From NCBI RefSeq assembly GCF_000720255.1, contig NZ_JOJE01000039.1, forward strand, positions 67,328 to 131,327: DNA of 64,000 nt. Reading direction: 5' to 3'. Positions 33,671 through 42,205 of the stretch are shown piece after piece; positions within the stretch are counted from its first letter, which is position 1; each line of letters begins with the position of its first letter. This DNA is from Streptomyces griseus subsp. griseus. GTDB lineage: Bacteria; Actinomycetota; Actinomycetes; Streptomycetales; Streptomycetaceae. A program made the position numbers and the translations under genes. Under the pieces are notes generated by a model that was given only the letters and a program-made list of their open reading frames with translations, had not been told where the DNA came from and ran no database searches.

Positions 33671-35143
33671 ATGACGGCCCTGACCGAGTCCCGGACACGA
33701 ACCACCCGGACACGAACCACCCGGACGAACCCTGCGACGCGACGGACGTACTCCCGCTGGGCGGCCCTCGTCGTCCTGTGCGCGGGAACCCTGATGACGA
33801 TCCTGGACGGCGACATCGTCACCGTGGCGATGCCCGCCATCCAGAGCGACCTCGGCTTCAGCGGGCCCGGGCTCGCCTGGGTCGTCAACGCCTACCTCAT
33901 TCCCTTCGGCGGACTGCTGTTGCTGGTCGGCCGGCTCGGCGACCTCGTCGGCCGCAAGCGGATGTTCACGGTGGGGCTCGCCGTGTTCACCGCGGCCTCG
34001 GTGCTGTGCGGGGCCGCGACCGGCCAGGGCCTGCTGATCGCGGCGCGCGCCCTCCAGGGCGTCGGCGGGGCGATGACCACGGCAGTGGTCCTCGGCATGC
34101 TGGTCTCGCTGTTCCCCGAACCTCGCGAACAGGCCCGTGCCATCGCGGTGTTCAGCGCGGTCGGCGCGGCGGGCGGAGCACTCGGCACGTTCCTCGGCGG
34201 GGCGCTGACCCAGACGGTCGGCTGGCACTGGATCTTCCTGATCAACCTGCCCATCGGGGTGGTCGCCTGGCTCGCCGCACTCCGGGTGCTCCCGGCGGAG
34301 CGGGGATCCGGGCTCGGCGAGGGCGCCGACTACCCCGGCGCCGCGCTGATCACCGGAGCACTGATGCTCACCGTGTACGTCATCGTCGGCGCCGGCGACC
34401 GCGGCCTCACCGGCACACTGCTGCTGGGCGCCCTCGCCCTCGCCCTGTTCGTGGCGTTCACGCTCCACCAGGCCCGGGCCGCCCGCCCGCTGCTTCGACT
34501 GCGGCTGTTCGGCTCCCGGCTGCTCAGCGGCGCGAACGCCGTGCAGATCCTGATGGTGGGGACGATGTACGGCTTCCAGTTCATCGGCGCGCTGTACCTC
34601 CAACGCGTCCTGGACTACGGCGAGTTGATTACGGGCCTGGCGTTCCTGCCCGCGCCGGTCGCGATCGGTGCGCTGATGCTGGGCCTGTCGGCGCGGACGA
34701 TCGGCCGGTTCGGTCCGTACCGCGTGCTGCTCGCCGGACTCGCCCTCATCGTCGCCGGGATGGCGCTGCTGAGCCGGGCGCCCGTGGCCGGTTCCTACGC
34801 GGCCGACGTCCTGCCGCCGCTGCTGCTGCTCGCCGCCGGGTTCGCCGCGGCGATGCCGGCGCTGACCGGGCTCGCCATGTCCGGAGCACGCGAGGAGGAC
34901 GCCGGTCTGGCGTCCGGGCTGTTCAACACCACCCAGGTGGTCGGTGGTTCCCTGGGCCTGGCCGTGCTGTCGACCCTCGCGGCGAGCCACACGGACCGCC
35001 TGCTCGGCGACGGCGCAACGCTGCTCCCGGCCACGGCGGACGGCTACCAGCTGGCGTTCCGGGTGGCCGCGGGCATCGCGGTGGCGGCCCTCGCGCTGGC
35101 GGCGGCGGTGCTCAGGCCACGACCGACACCGACCGCCGACTGA
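33671..35143 (+). CDS. MFS multidrug exporter, DHA2 (14-TMS) family
   Basis: A 490-residue polytopic protein with about 14 hydrophobic segments. DHA2 signatures include LMTILDGDIVTVAMPAIQSDLGFS (helix 1), AYLIPFGGLLLLVGRLGDLVGRKRMF (motif A), ALQGVGGAMTTAVVLGMLVSLFP and AVFSAVGAAGGALGTFLGGAL (motif C of antiporters). The first 25 residues are a Thr/Arg repeat (TRTTRTRTTRTN) before helix 1. ATG at 33671 has GGAGG upstream. It should export drugs or small molecules by proton antiport and is probably controlled by the divergent HxlR protein. Confidence 0.92.
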   Translation: MTALTESRTRTTRTRTTRTNPATRRTYSRWAALVVLCAGTLMTILDGDIVTVAMPAIQSDLGFSGPGLAWVVNAYLIPFGGLLLLVGRLGDLVGRKRMFTVGLAVFTAASVLCGAATGQGLLIAARALQGVGGAMTTAVVLGMLVSLFPEPREQARAIAVFSAVGAAGGALGTFLGGALTQTVGWHWIFLINLPIGVVAWLAALRVLPAERGSGLGEGADYPGAALITGALMLTVYVIVGAGDRGLTGTLLLGALALALFVAFTLHQARAARPLLRLRLFGSRLLSGANAVQILMVGTMYGFQFIGALYLQRVLDYGELITGLAFLPAPVAIGALMLGLSARTIGRFGPYRVLLAGLALIVAGMALLSRAPVAGSYAADVLPPLLLLAAGFAAAMPALTGLAMSGAREEDAGLASGLFNTTQVVGGSLGLAVLSTLAASHTDRLLGDGATLLPATADGYQLAFRVAAGIAVAALALAAAVLRPRPTPTAD

Positions 35144-35158
35144 CCGCCACCCCGCCCC

Positions 35159-36010
35159 TCACGCAGGCTCGAACGCCTCCCGGTGGTCCTCGGCCCACTC
35201 CCGGTACGTCCGTGCCGGCCGCCCCAGTACCTCCCGTACGTCCTCCGTGACGACGGCGTTGCCACCCGCGCGTACGAAGGCGCTGCCGGCCAGGACGCCC
35301 TCCGCCTGTGCCTCGCCGAGGCCCCAGGTGCGCAGGAAGTCACGGGTCTCGTCCGGCGTGAGGGTGTGTGTCGGGACCGTGCGGCCGAGGACTTCGGCGA
35401 GGACGGCGGCCTGGCCGGGAACGCTGATCGTCTCGGGCCCGGTCAGCGTGTACGTCCGCCCGGTGTGCCGCTCCTCGACGAGGGCCCGTACCGCCACCTC
35501 GGCCACGTCACGCGGGTCGATCACTCCCTGAAGCCCGTCACCGGTGAGGTTGGGCACCGGCTCGCCCGCTCCGATCGGCCGCGCCCAGCTCAGCGTGTTG
35601 GATGCGAAGGAGGAGGGGCGCAGGACCGTCCACTCCGCCCCGCTCTCCCGTAGCGCCCGCTCCCCGGCCAGGTGCCAGGTGCCGGACAGGCCCACCTCGG
35701 GGTCGCCCGTCCCGATCGCGGAGAGCTTCACCAGCCGGCCCACCCCCGCCGCCCGGGCCGCGGCCACCAGATCCTCGTCGTGCCGCGTGTCGGGGCCGGG
35801 GACACCCACCAGGAACGCGGCCGTCACGCCGGACATCGCCGCGTCCAGCGAGCCCTGGTCGAGGTAGTCCCCGCGCACCACCTCCACCCCGGGCGGCACC
35901 TGGGCCCGCGCCGTATCGCGGGTCAGCGCGCGCACCTTCTCCCCACGGCCCGCGAGTTGTCGTACGACGTCACTTCCGATGGTGCCCGTGGCACCCGTCA
36001 CCAGGATCAT
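35159..36010 (-). CDS. NmrA-like NAD(P)-binding SDR protein
   Basis: A 283-residue atypical SDR. MILVTGATGTIGSDVVRQLAGRGEKVRALTRD is the nucleotide-binding start. VKLSAIGTG and VLRPSSFASNTLSW follow, and GDGLQGVIDPRDVAEVAVRALVEE is typical of NmrA/azoreductase-like TMR-type proteins. Many act as redox sensors or quinone oxidoreductases. It is divergent from an AraC-type gene with 96 nt between them. Confidence 0.88.
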   Translation of the reverse strand: MILVTGATGTIGSDVVRQLAGRGEKVRALTRDTARAQVPPGVEVVRGDYLDQGSLDAAMSGVTAAFLVGVPGPDTRHDEDLVAAARAAGVGRLVKLSAIGTGDPEVGLSGTWHLAGERALRESGAEWTVLRPSSFASNTLSWARPIGAGEPVPNLTGDGLQGVIDPRDVAEVAVRALVEERHTGRTYTLTGPETISVPGQAAVLAEVLGRTVPTHTLTPDETRDFLRTWGLGEAQAEGVLAGSAFVRAGGNAVVTEDVREVLGRPARTYREWAEDHREAFEPA

Positions 36011-36106
36011 GACCCCAACGGTGGCCGCCGGACGCCCCCGGTCTCTAGGAAATACCGGCACGGTTGCGAGACCCCCGCGGGCGGTCCGCGCGCTTACGGT
36101 GGGAGG

Positions 36107-36895
36107 ATGACGAACGCCCTCGCCGAGCGCCCCCTGACCGTCCCCGACGACCTGCGTCCCTGGATCACCGGCATCGAATCGGTAGCTGTCCAAGGGGAGT
36201 TGCCCGAGTCGTTCACCCATGTGCCGGACACCGCGACGCAGTTGGTCGTACGGGTCGAGGAGGACGGCCGGCGCGACGCGCTCGTCGTCGGCCCGCGCAC
36301 CCGCGCCTCGTACCACACGGACGCCGACCGGCGGGTGCGGTCCTGTGTGCGACTGCGCCTGGGGCCGGGGACGGTCCGCCCGCTGCTCGGCACCCCGGCG
36401 GTCGACCTCGTGGGACAGGTCCTGCGGCTGGCCGCCTTGCCGACGGTCACGGCACGCCGACTCGCCGCGGATCTGATGGAGTTGACGGCGGAGGAGCTGC
36501 CCGCCCATCTGGCGCGCGCACTGCCCGGCCGGCTCGCCCCGGCCGTCGACCCTTCGCGCACCCGGCTGCTGCGCGCCGCCGTGGACGCCCTGTCCACCCG
36601 CCCCGGACGCTCCCCCGCCCAGGTCAAGGACGTGGCACGCGAGTTCGCGGTCAGCGAGCGGCAACTGCGCAACCTCTTCACCGAGGGCGTCGGCCTCTCC
36701 CCCAAGCACTACGCCCGCATCGACCGCGTACGGCACGTCCTGACGCATGCGGAGACGGCCCCGTGGGCCCAACTCGCCGCCACCACCGGCTACTACGACC
36801 AGTCGCACATGACGTCGGACTTCCGCACCCTGATGGGCGTACCGCCGCGCTCGTTCTTCACGGGGCGGCTGCCGCGGCCGCGGCCCTGTCAGTAG
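36107..36895 (+). CDS. AraC-family transcriptional regulator
   Basis: A 262-residue regulator. The N-terminal ligand domain (about 10-150) is of the DUF6597-like type (FTHVPDTATQLVVRVEEDGR, VRLRLGPGTVRPLLG). The C-terminal AraC helix-turn-helix pair spans about 175-262 (VKDVAREFAVSERQLRNLFTEGVGLSPKHYARIDRVRHVL, then TTGYYDQSHMTSDFRTLMGVPPRSFF). ATG at 36107 follows GGGAGG directly. It is divergent from the NmrA-like gene and is likely its regulator. Confidence 0.9.
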   Translation: MTNALAERPLTVPDDLRPWITGIESVAVQGELPESFTHVPDTATQLVVRVEEDGRRDALVVGPRTRASYHTDADRRVRSCVRLRLGPGTVRPLLGTPAVDLVGQVLRLAALPTVTARRLAADLMELTAEELPAHLARALPGRLAPAVDPSRTRLLRAAVDALSTRPGRSPAQVKDVAREFAVSERQLRNLFTEGVGLSPKHYARIDRVRHVLTHAETAPWAQLAATTGYYDQSHMTSDFRTLMGVPPRSFFTGRLPRPRPCQ

Positions 36896-36974
36896 GTGTT
36901 CTTCAACCCGTTTCCCTGTGCTGGGTCCCGCTGACCTGCGTGGACGCGACGGCCGGCGTCGATAGGGTGTCGCC

Positions 36975-37475
36975 ATGCCGTATTCGCCGATGCCGCTCCA
37001 ACTCGACACCGCACGCCTGACGTTGCGTCAGTGGACCGAGTCCGACATCGACGCCCATCGCGCGCTCGTCGCCGAACGGGGTGGTGGTATGCCGTCGATC
37101 GAGGAGAACCGGCGGATGATCGAGGATCAGCGGGCTGCGTCGGCGCTGACAGGGATCGCTCTGCTGCCTGTCATCCGCCGCGAGGTGGGCGACTTCATCG
37201 GGTATTGCGGGCTCACTGTCGGTCGGGCTTCTGTTGACGAGCCGGAGATCGCCTATGAGCTGTTCCGGCGCGTGCACGGCCAGGGCTATGCCACCGAGGC
37301 GGCGTCCGCGGTGCTCGACGCGGCGATCGCGACTGGGCGGAAACGGCTCTGGTCGACGGTGCGTCCCTGGAACGCGCCATCGTTTCGCGTCCTCGAAAAG
37401 CTTGGGTTCCAGCGCGACCATGTCTCTGCCGAAGACAGTGGCGAACTGGTGTGGCTGACCCGTTGCCTGCCGTAG
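36975..37475 (+). CDS. GNAT acetyltransferase, RimJ/RimL-like
   Basis: A 166-residue GNAT protein. LDTARLTLRQWTESDIDAHRALV opens it, FIGYCGLTVG and EIAYELFRRVHGQGYATEAASAVLDAAI form the acetyl-CoA site, and RPWNAPSFRVLEKLGFQRD closes the fold. This subgroup acetylates ribosomal-protein N-termini or small amines. Codon choice is visibly less GC3-biased than in its neighbours (for example ATT, TGT and CTT codons near 37150-37410), hinting at recent arrival. Confidence 0.88.
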   Translation: MPYSPMPLQLDTARLTLRQWTESDIDAHRALVAERGGGMPSIEENRRMIEDQRAASALTGIALLPVIRREVGDFIGYCGLTVGRASVDEPEIAYELFRRVHGQGYATEAASAVLDAAIATGRKRLWSTVRPWNAPSFRVLEKLGFQRDHVSAEDSGELVWLTRCLP

Positions 37476-37689
37476 GAGACGCGCTGCGGTCAGTTCGGAG
37501 TGGCTCCGCCAGGTCGGAGGCACCACCGGCCCCTGTCCTGGCTCGGGCGCGGCGGGCAGGATGGCCCTCGTGATCCACTCCTTGGATGATGCCGCCTCGT
37601 TCCACGACCTGTTCGCCACACACTCTCGCCTGACCGACTTGGTCCTGGCGCCCGATGGGAGGCGCCTGATAAGACCGGAGTGCCCGGGC

Positions 37690-39069
37690 TCAGCCCTGCG
37701 CGGCGATCCGTGCCAGTCGCTGGGCCTGCGCCCGTGTGGAGCGTGCGATCGCGTCCTCGTCGGCCGTGCGGAGCCGCCCGTTCTCCACGACCTGGCGGCC
37801 GTTGACGAACGACGCCGTGACCGGGGCCGGCGCGCCGAAGACCAGCGCCGTCACCGGGTCGGCGATGGAGGCGTGGGCGAGGGTGTCCAGCCTCCAGAGC
37901 ACGAGGTCGGCGAGCTTGCCTGGCTCCAGGGAGCCGATCTCGCGTGCGCGGCCCAGGACTTGGGCACCGCCGAACGTGCCCAGGCGCAGGGCCTGACGGG
38001 CATTCAGGGCGGCCTCGCGGTGGGCGCCCAGGCGGTTGATGAGCAGCGCGTTGCGCAGCTCGGTGTGGAGTTCGCCGGACTCGTTGGACGCCGTACCGTC
38101 GACGCCGAGACCGACGGGGATGCCGGCGGCGAGCATGTCGGGGACGCGGGCGATGCCGGCGGCGAGGCGGGCGTTGGAGGACGGGCAGTGGGCCACACCG
38201 GTCTTCGTCCGGGCGAAGGCCGCGATGTCGGAGTCGTTCATGTGGACGCAGTGCGCCATCCACACGTCCTCGCCGAGCCAGCCGGTGGACTCGAAGTAGT
38301 CGGTCGGGCCCATCCCGAACTGCTCGTGGCAGAACTTCTCCTCCTCGACCGTCTCCGAGCCGTGGGTGTGCAACCGTACGCCGAGACGGCGGGCCAACTC
38401 GGCTCCCTGCCTGAGCAGTTCGGTGGAGACGGAGAAGGGGGAGCAGGGGGCGACGGCCACCTGGGTCATCGCGTCGAACGAGGTGTCGTGGTGCTCCTTG
38501 ACGGTCTCCTCCGTTGCGGCGAGGGCGCCGTCGAGGGTCTCGACGGCGAAGTCCGGCGGCAGGCCGCCGTCCTTCTCGCCGAGGTCCATGGAGCCGCGGG
38601 CGAGGGTGAAGCGGACGCCCATGTCTCGGGCGGCGCGGATGATGGCGCCGGAGAGGTCGCCCGAGCCTCGCGGGAAGACGTAGTGGTGGTCCATGGCGGT
38701 GGTGACACCGCCCCGGGCCATCATCGCGAGCGAGCCCTCGGCGGCCGCCCGCACCATCGGTTCGTCGATGCGCGCCCACGTCGGGTACAGCGCGACGAGC
38801 CAGTCGAAGAGGTTGTGGTCGGTGGCCAGGCCCCGGGTGATCCACTGGTAGAAGTGGTGATGGGTGTTGACCAGGCCGGGGGTGACCAGGTGACCGGTGG
38901 CGTCGATACGCCGGTCGACGTTCTCCAGGCCCTCGGGGGCCCTGCCCGCGCCGAGCGACTCGACGCGGTTGCCGGCGAGGACGACGTACCCGGTCGCGTA
39001 CTCGGTGTCCTCGGCGTCGACGGTGGCGATCGCGGCGTTCTCGATCACGGTGCGATGGGCTGCTGCCAT
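37690..39069 (-). CDS. 8-oxoguanine deaminase (amidohydrolase family)
   Basis: A 459-residue amidohydrolase of the TrzN/8-oxoguanine deaminase group. Zinc ligands are in LVTPGLVNTHHHFYQW (about 61-76), LHTHGSETVEEE (about 236), AHCVHMNDSD (about 270) and GLGVDGTASNESGEL (about 320). It turns 8-oxoguanine into urate, which the next gene oxidises. It is the last gene of a five-step stretch reading uraD, uraH, uricase and this gene, with 10 nt separating it from uricase. That position supports 8-oxoguanine over guanine or triazine substrates. Confidence 0.9.
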   Translation of the reverse strand: MAAAHRTVIENAAIATVDAEDTEYATGYVVLAGNRVESLGAGRAPEGLENVDRRIDATGHLVTPGLVNTHHHFYQWITRGLATDHNLFDWLVALYPTWARIDEPMVRAAAEGSLAMMARGGVTTAMDHHYVFPRGSGDLSGAIIRAARDMGVRFTLARGSMDLGEKDGGLPPDFAVETLDGALAATEETVKEHHDTSFDAMTQVAVAPCSPFSVSTELLRQGAELARRLGVRLHTHGSETVEEEKFCHEQFGMGPTDYFESTGWLGEDVWMAHCVHMNDSDIAAFARTKTGVAHCPSSNARLAAGIARVPDMLAAGIPVGLGVDGTASNESGELHTELRNALLINRLGAHREAALNARQALRLGTFGGAQVLGRAREIGSLEPGKLADLVLWRLDTLAHASIADPVTALVFGAPAPVTASFVNGRQVVENGRLRTADEDAIARSTRAQAQRLARIAAQG

Positions 39070-39079
39070 GGTTCGTCCT

Positions 39080-39982
39080 TCAGAGGTTGGTGAGGTCCGC
39101 CGGGATCTTCGCCTCGCGGCCGTCCCGCAGGACGGTGGCCTCGATCAGGCCGTACGGGCGGTCCGCGGCGAGGTACACGGCTCCGTCGGCGGTGTCGTTC
39201 TTGAGCCCGAACGGTTTCAGGTCCACCAGGAAGTGGTGTTTGTTCGGGAGGGAGAAGCGGACCTCGTCGATCTCGTCCCGGTGGTCGATGATCCGTGCGC
39301 CCATGGCGTAGAGCGTCTGCTGGAGCGAGAGGGAGTAGGTCTCCGCGAAGGCCCGCAGCAGGTGCCCCTTCACCTCGGCGTACGACAGCTCCCAATCAGG
39401 GGCTTCCTGTCCGTCGTCGGTCCAGTTGAAGCGCCAGCGGCCGGAGACGTCGGTGGCGAGGATACGGTCGTACGCCTCGGGCAGTGTCGTGTACTTGTCC
39501 TTGACGTAGCCCCAGAACTCCGAGTCGGTCGAGTTCATGACCGTCAGGTCCTTGAGCCCGGAGACGACCTCCCACGCGGAGCCGTCGTAGGTTATCTGGG
39601 CGAGCCGGGTCTCCTGCCCCTTGCGGACGAAGGAGTGCGCGCCCTCGCCGGAGTGCTCGATGCGCTCCCAGGCGTACTCCTCGATACGGATCCGAGCCGT
39701 TCTGATCGGCTCCTGCGAGGTCACGAAGTGGCGGGCGAGGTGGATGCCGAACTGCTCGGCGGATTCGATGCCGTACTCCTTGGCGAACGCGTACACCGTG
39801 TTCTTGGTGGTGTCGGTCGGCAGGACGGTGGCGTTGGAGCCGGAGTAGTGGACCTCGTCCATGTCGCCGGAGAGCGACACGGAGACGTTCAGGTCCTTGA
39901 TGTGGTGGGTGGCGCCGTCCCGCGTGATCTTGACGACTCGGTTCTCGGCCTTGCCGTACTGGTTCGGTCCCAGGATGGGCAT
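39080..39982 (-). CDS. Urate oxidase (factor-independent urate hydroxylase)
   Basis: A 300-residue uricase converting urate and O2 to 5-hydroxyisourate. Typical regions are MPILGPNQYGKAENRVVKITRD with the catalytic Lys and Thr area, VLPTDTTKNTVYAFAKEYGIES (about 51-72), HSFVRKGQETRLAQI and a C-terminal KHHFLVDLKPFGLKNDTADGAVYLAADRPYGLIEATV. ATG at 39982 has GAGGGAG upstream. It starts 4 nt past uraH, within the same operon. Confidence 0.96.
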   Translation of the reverse strand: MPILGPNQYGKAENRVVKITRDGATHHIKDLNVSVSLSGDMDEVHYSGSNATVLPTDTTKNTVYAFAKEYGIESAEQFGIHLARHFVTSQEPIRTARIRIEEYAWERIEHSGEGAHSFVRKGQETRLAQITYDGSAWEVVSGLKDLTVMNSTDSEFWGYVKDKYTTLPEAYDRILATDVSGRWRFNWTDDGQEAPDWELSYAEVKGHLLRAFAETYSLSLQQTLYAMGARIIDHRDEIDEVRFSLPNKHHFLVDLKPFGLKNDTADGAVYLAADRPYGLIEATVLRDGREAKIPADLTNL

Positions 39983-39986
39983 GGAG

Positions 39987-40382
39987 CTAGCTCCCTCGGT
40001 ATACGGAGTAGCCGAACGGGTTGAGCAGCAGCGGTACGTGGTAGTGCTCGCCCGGCACCACGGCGAACGTGATCGCCACCTCCGGGAAGAACACCCCGGC
40101 ACCGCTGTCCCGATTCGCGGGGGCGTCCTGCTGCGCATCGGCTTGCTTCTTCTCGAAGTACGGTTCGACGGCGAAGTCGAGCCGTACGTGGGTCGTTCCT
40201 TCCGGCGGTGCCGGAAGGTCCTTGCACCGTCCGTCCGCGTCTGTCGCGGAGCCGCCGAGCACCTGCCAGTCGGCCGCTCTGCCGCTGCGGACGGAGAGGT
40301 GGACGGCGACGCCCTCGGCTGGGCGGCCGACGCTGGTGTCCAGGATGTGCGTGGACACGGAGGCGGTGGTGCCGGTGCTCAT
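39987..40382 (-). CDS. uraH: Hydroxyisourate hydrolase
   Basis: A 131-residue transthyretin-related protein that opens 5-hydroxyisourate to OHCU. The N-terminal STHILDTSVGRPAEGVAVHL provides the first active-site His, R in VRLDFAVEPYF the Arg, and the C-terminus YHVPLLLNPFGYSVYRGS the YRGS tetrapeptide that defines the family. An insertion (KKQADAQQDAPANRDSG) lengthens one loop by about 15 residues over the usual 110-115. It overlaps uraD by 4 nt (ATGA). Confidence 0.95.
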   Translation of the reverse strand: MSTGTTASVSTHILDTSVGRPAEGVAVHLSVRSGRAADWQVLGGSATDADGRCKDLPAPPEGTTHVRLDFAVEPYFEKKQADAQQDAPANRDSGAGVFFPEVAITFAVVPGEHYHVPLLLNPFGYSVYRGS

Positions 40383-40897
40383 GATCGGGCGTCCTCTGCG
40401 ACGAGTCGGGCCAGCCGGATGCGGTTGATCTTTCCCAGTTCGGTGCGGACGATCTCCCGCTCCCGCTCGGGCGTGTTGCCCATCCGCTCCTTGACCGCGT
40501 CGCGCATCTGCTCGCCGGTCAGGCCGGTGGCGCAGATGAGGAAGACGTGACCGAAGCGGTGCTGGTAGGCCAGGTTCAGTTCCAGCATCTCCGCCCTGAG
40601 CTCGTCGGAGGCGCCGGCCATGCCGCGCTGCTCACGGGCCGACGCCGGGTCGCCCGGTTCGGGGCGGCCGATGGGCGGGTGCCCAGCCATCGCCTCCTCA
40701 AGTTCGGCGACGGTCAGTTCGGCCATGGCGGCGTCGCTCGCGGCACCGAGGGCGTCGGCGGTGGCGTAGGGACGGCCGGCCAGCACGCGCCGGGCCCACG
40801 CCCTGGCGGCACACGCCTCGTGGAGGGCGGCGAGGGCCGACGACTCCTCGAGTTCATTGAACCGGGCCAGGCCCATGGGCATGGAGGTCGAAGTCAC
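40379..40897 (-). CDS. uraD: OHCU decarboxylase
   Basis: A 172-residue enzyme decarboxylating 2-oxo-4-hydroxy-4-carboxy-5-ureidoimidazoline to S-allantoin. GLARFNELEESSALAALHEACAARAWARRVLAGRPY opens it, and AGHPPIGRPEPGD carries the family's catalytic His-Pro element. REQRGMAGASDELRAEMLELNLAYQHRFGHVFLICATGLTGEQM contains the Glu and the GHVFLI motif. It heads the urate operon; a TCAA-N7-TTGA palindrome lies 33-47 nt upstream of the GTG at 40897. Confidence 0.95.
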   Translation of the reverse strand: MTSTSMPMGLARFNELEESSALAALHEACAARAWARRVLAGRPYATADALGAASDAAMAELTVAELEEAMAGHPPIGRPEPGDPASAREQRGMAGASDELRAEMLELNLAYQHRFGHVFLICATGLTGEQMRDAVKERMGNTPEREREIVRTELGKINRIRLARLVAEDARS

Positions 40898-40929
40898 GGG
40901 GCCAGCTAACGCCTCCCCCCAACCTCACG

Positions 40930-40944
40930 TCAACACTTTGTTGA
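40930..40944. promoter_or_regulatory. TCAA-N7-TTGA operator of the urate operon
   Basis: TCAACACTTTGTTGA is a perfect 6-3-6 palindrome. On the minus strand it reads TCAACAAAGTGTTGA, differing at two positions from the site before malate synthase (TCAACAAAGCATTGA). It lies 33 nt before uraD, where a repressor would block transcription. No full TTCC-N7-GGAA partner adjoins it. Confidence 0.75.
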
Positions 40945-40980
40945 AAATTCCGGGGTTGCGGGCCGAGGCCCCTCCGCCGC

Positions 40981-41346
40981 TCAGCCCTTCTCCCGGTTGA
41001 GGTAGTTGTAGACCGTGAAGCGGCTCACCCCGAGCGCGCTCGCCACGGTCTCCACACCGTGCCGTACGGAGAAGGCGCCGCGCGCCTCGAGCATCCGTAC
41101 GACCTCCTGCTTGGCCTTGCGGTCCAGGTCGGCCAGGGGCCGGCCCTTTTTGCGCTCCATGGCGGCCAGGATGTGGTCGAGGGAGTCGGCGAGCTGGGGC
41201 AGCCGCACGGCGACGACATCGGCGCCCTCCCAGGAGAGCACGACGTCGTCGGGTCCGGCCTCGTCGGGCGGGAGCATCTCGCCGCCCATGGCGTCGACCA
41301 GCGGCTTCACAGCCGTGATGAACGGCTCGTCCCCGATGCCGGTCAC
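40981..41346 (-). CDS. Helix-turn-helix protein of the urate operon region
   Basis: A 121-residue protein. VTGIGDEPFITAVKPLVDAMGGEMLPPDEAGPDDVVLSWEGADVVAVRLPQLADSL forms an alpha/beta N-terminal part. RLEARGAFSVRHGVETVASALGVSRFTVYNYLNREKG (about 88-121, with MLEARGAF preceding) is a Fis/PucR-type HTH at the C-terminus. Related small regulators sit beside uricase genes in Streptomyces. It begins at a GTG overlapping the stop of the preceding gene and lies upstream of uraD on the same strand. It may act with or instead of AllR at this operon. Confidence 0.8.
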   Translation of the reverse strand: MTGIGDEPFITAVKPLVDAMGGEMLPPDEAGPDDVVLSWEGADVVAVRLPQLADSLDHILAAMERKKGRPLADLDRKAKQEVVRMLEARGAFSVRHGVETVASALGVSRFTVYNYLNREKG

Positions 41347-41591
41347 TCGCCCTCCCCGACGACGTTGACCTGGAGCGAGATCCGGGTGGCGCCGGCTTCG
41401 AGGGTCTTGCGCAGCAGGGCGTCCACGGTGGTGAGGACCGCGTCGGCGCGCCCTTCCGCGGTGTTGCCGAACGGGCCGACGTCCACGGCGTCCAGATCTG
41501 CCGCCTCGACGACCTCGCGCGCCACCAGCGCGTGCGCGGGCGCCTCGTCGAGATCGAACGGCTCGGTCGTGAACTCCACTCTCAATCGCAC
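41343..41591 (-). CDS. Small conserved protein coupled to the HTH gene
   Basis: An 82-residue protein (VRLRVEFTTEPFDLDEAPAHALVAREVVEAADLD, then DAVLTTVDALLRKTLEAGATRISLQVNVV). The C-terminal helix-strand pattern recalls small ferredoxin-like MTH1187/YkoF proteins, but similarity is weak and I make no functional call. The stop overlaps the next gene's start (GTGA). A TTCC-N7-GGAA site lies 93-107 nt upstream of its GTG, so this pair should belong to the purine regulon. Confidence 0.65.
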   Translation of the reverse strand: MRLRVEFTTEPFDLDEAPAHALVAREVVEAADLDAVDVGPFGNTAEGRADAVLTTVDALLRKTLEAGATRISLQVNVVGEGE

Positions 41592-41683
41592 GCGCCCAAC
41601 CTAACGCGCGGTACGGCTTTCCGCCGACCGCTCTTGACAAGCCCTGACCAGCGACGACAAGTTTCCAATAAAAAGGACTTAAT

Positions 41684-41698
41684 TTCCGTAATGCGGAA
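41684..41698. promoter_or_regulatory. TTCC-N7-GGAA operator upstream of the HTH gene pair
   Basis: TTCCGTAATGCGGAA is a clean 15-bp palindrome with GC(N)GC-like symmetry in the spacer (CCG/CGG). An imperfect relative, TTCCAATAAAAAGGA, starts at 41663. Both lie in an AT-rich stretch in an otherwise GC-rich region. Confidence 0.7.
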
Positions 41699-41810
41699 TA
41701 ATCCAAGGCGGAAGTGAGCGTCGGCTCTGGGATTCGCGGAGCAGCAGCCCGTCGCACCGCCACGGCCCTTCCGGCGTGCGGATCAGGGCCCGGCGCAGCA
41801 GCCTGAAGCC

Positions 41811-42047
41811 ATGGGAAACCCGACGCAGTACCCGCACATCGTGGTGCACGCCCCGGCCCTGGACGGCTCCCGCCGAGTCACCTTGGGCGACGAGCCCCTC
41901 GGTATCGCCACCCACCTGGACGATGTCGTCGAAATCCTCCGACTGGCCGACCTGGACCGGATCGAGGTCGAGGAGAGCGACCTGATCGAGTGGCAGGGCG
42001 GAGGCCCCGACGACTGGCCGGGGTTGTCGGAACCCCATGAGCGGTGA
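41811..42047 (+). CDS. Small conserved actinomycete protein
   Basis: A 78-residue acidic protein, MGNPTQYPHIVVHAPALDGSRRVTLGDEPLGIATHLDDVVEILRLADLDRIEVEESDLIEWQGGGPDDW. The pattern (PHIVVHAP, GRRV, LG.A..L.D..E.LR.AGL, IEW.GGGP) occurs in many Streptomyces small proteins of unknown role. No membrane segment or metal site is seen. It starts 112 nt past the 41684 operator, divergent from the HTH pair. Confidence 0.72.
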   Translation: MGNPTQYPHIVVHAPALDGSRRVTLGDEPLGIATHLDDVVEILRLADLDRIEVEESDLIEWQGGGPDDWPGLSEPHER

Positions 42048-42205
42048 ACACGCGTACGGCACCGGTCGTAGACCGACTACGGAATCCTCAAATCAAGCTC
42101 TGAAACGGCGCCGAAAGGCTTCAACCACTCCCCTGTGCGGGCACATTGTCGTCACACGGGGCCCGCCGGCACGGGGGCGGCGGGTCCCGGTACGGGGGTG
42201 ATGTG

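Noticed and set aside
41663..41677. Additional TTCC-N7-GGAA operator
   Set aside because: The right half reads AGGA instead of GGAA, so it does not meet the palindrome and is noted only as a weak relative.
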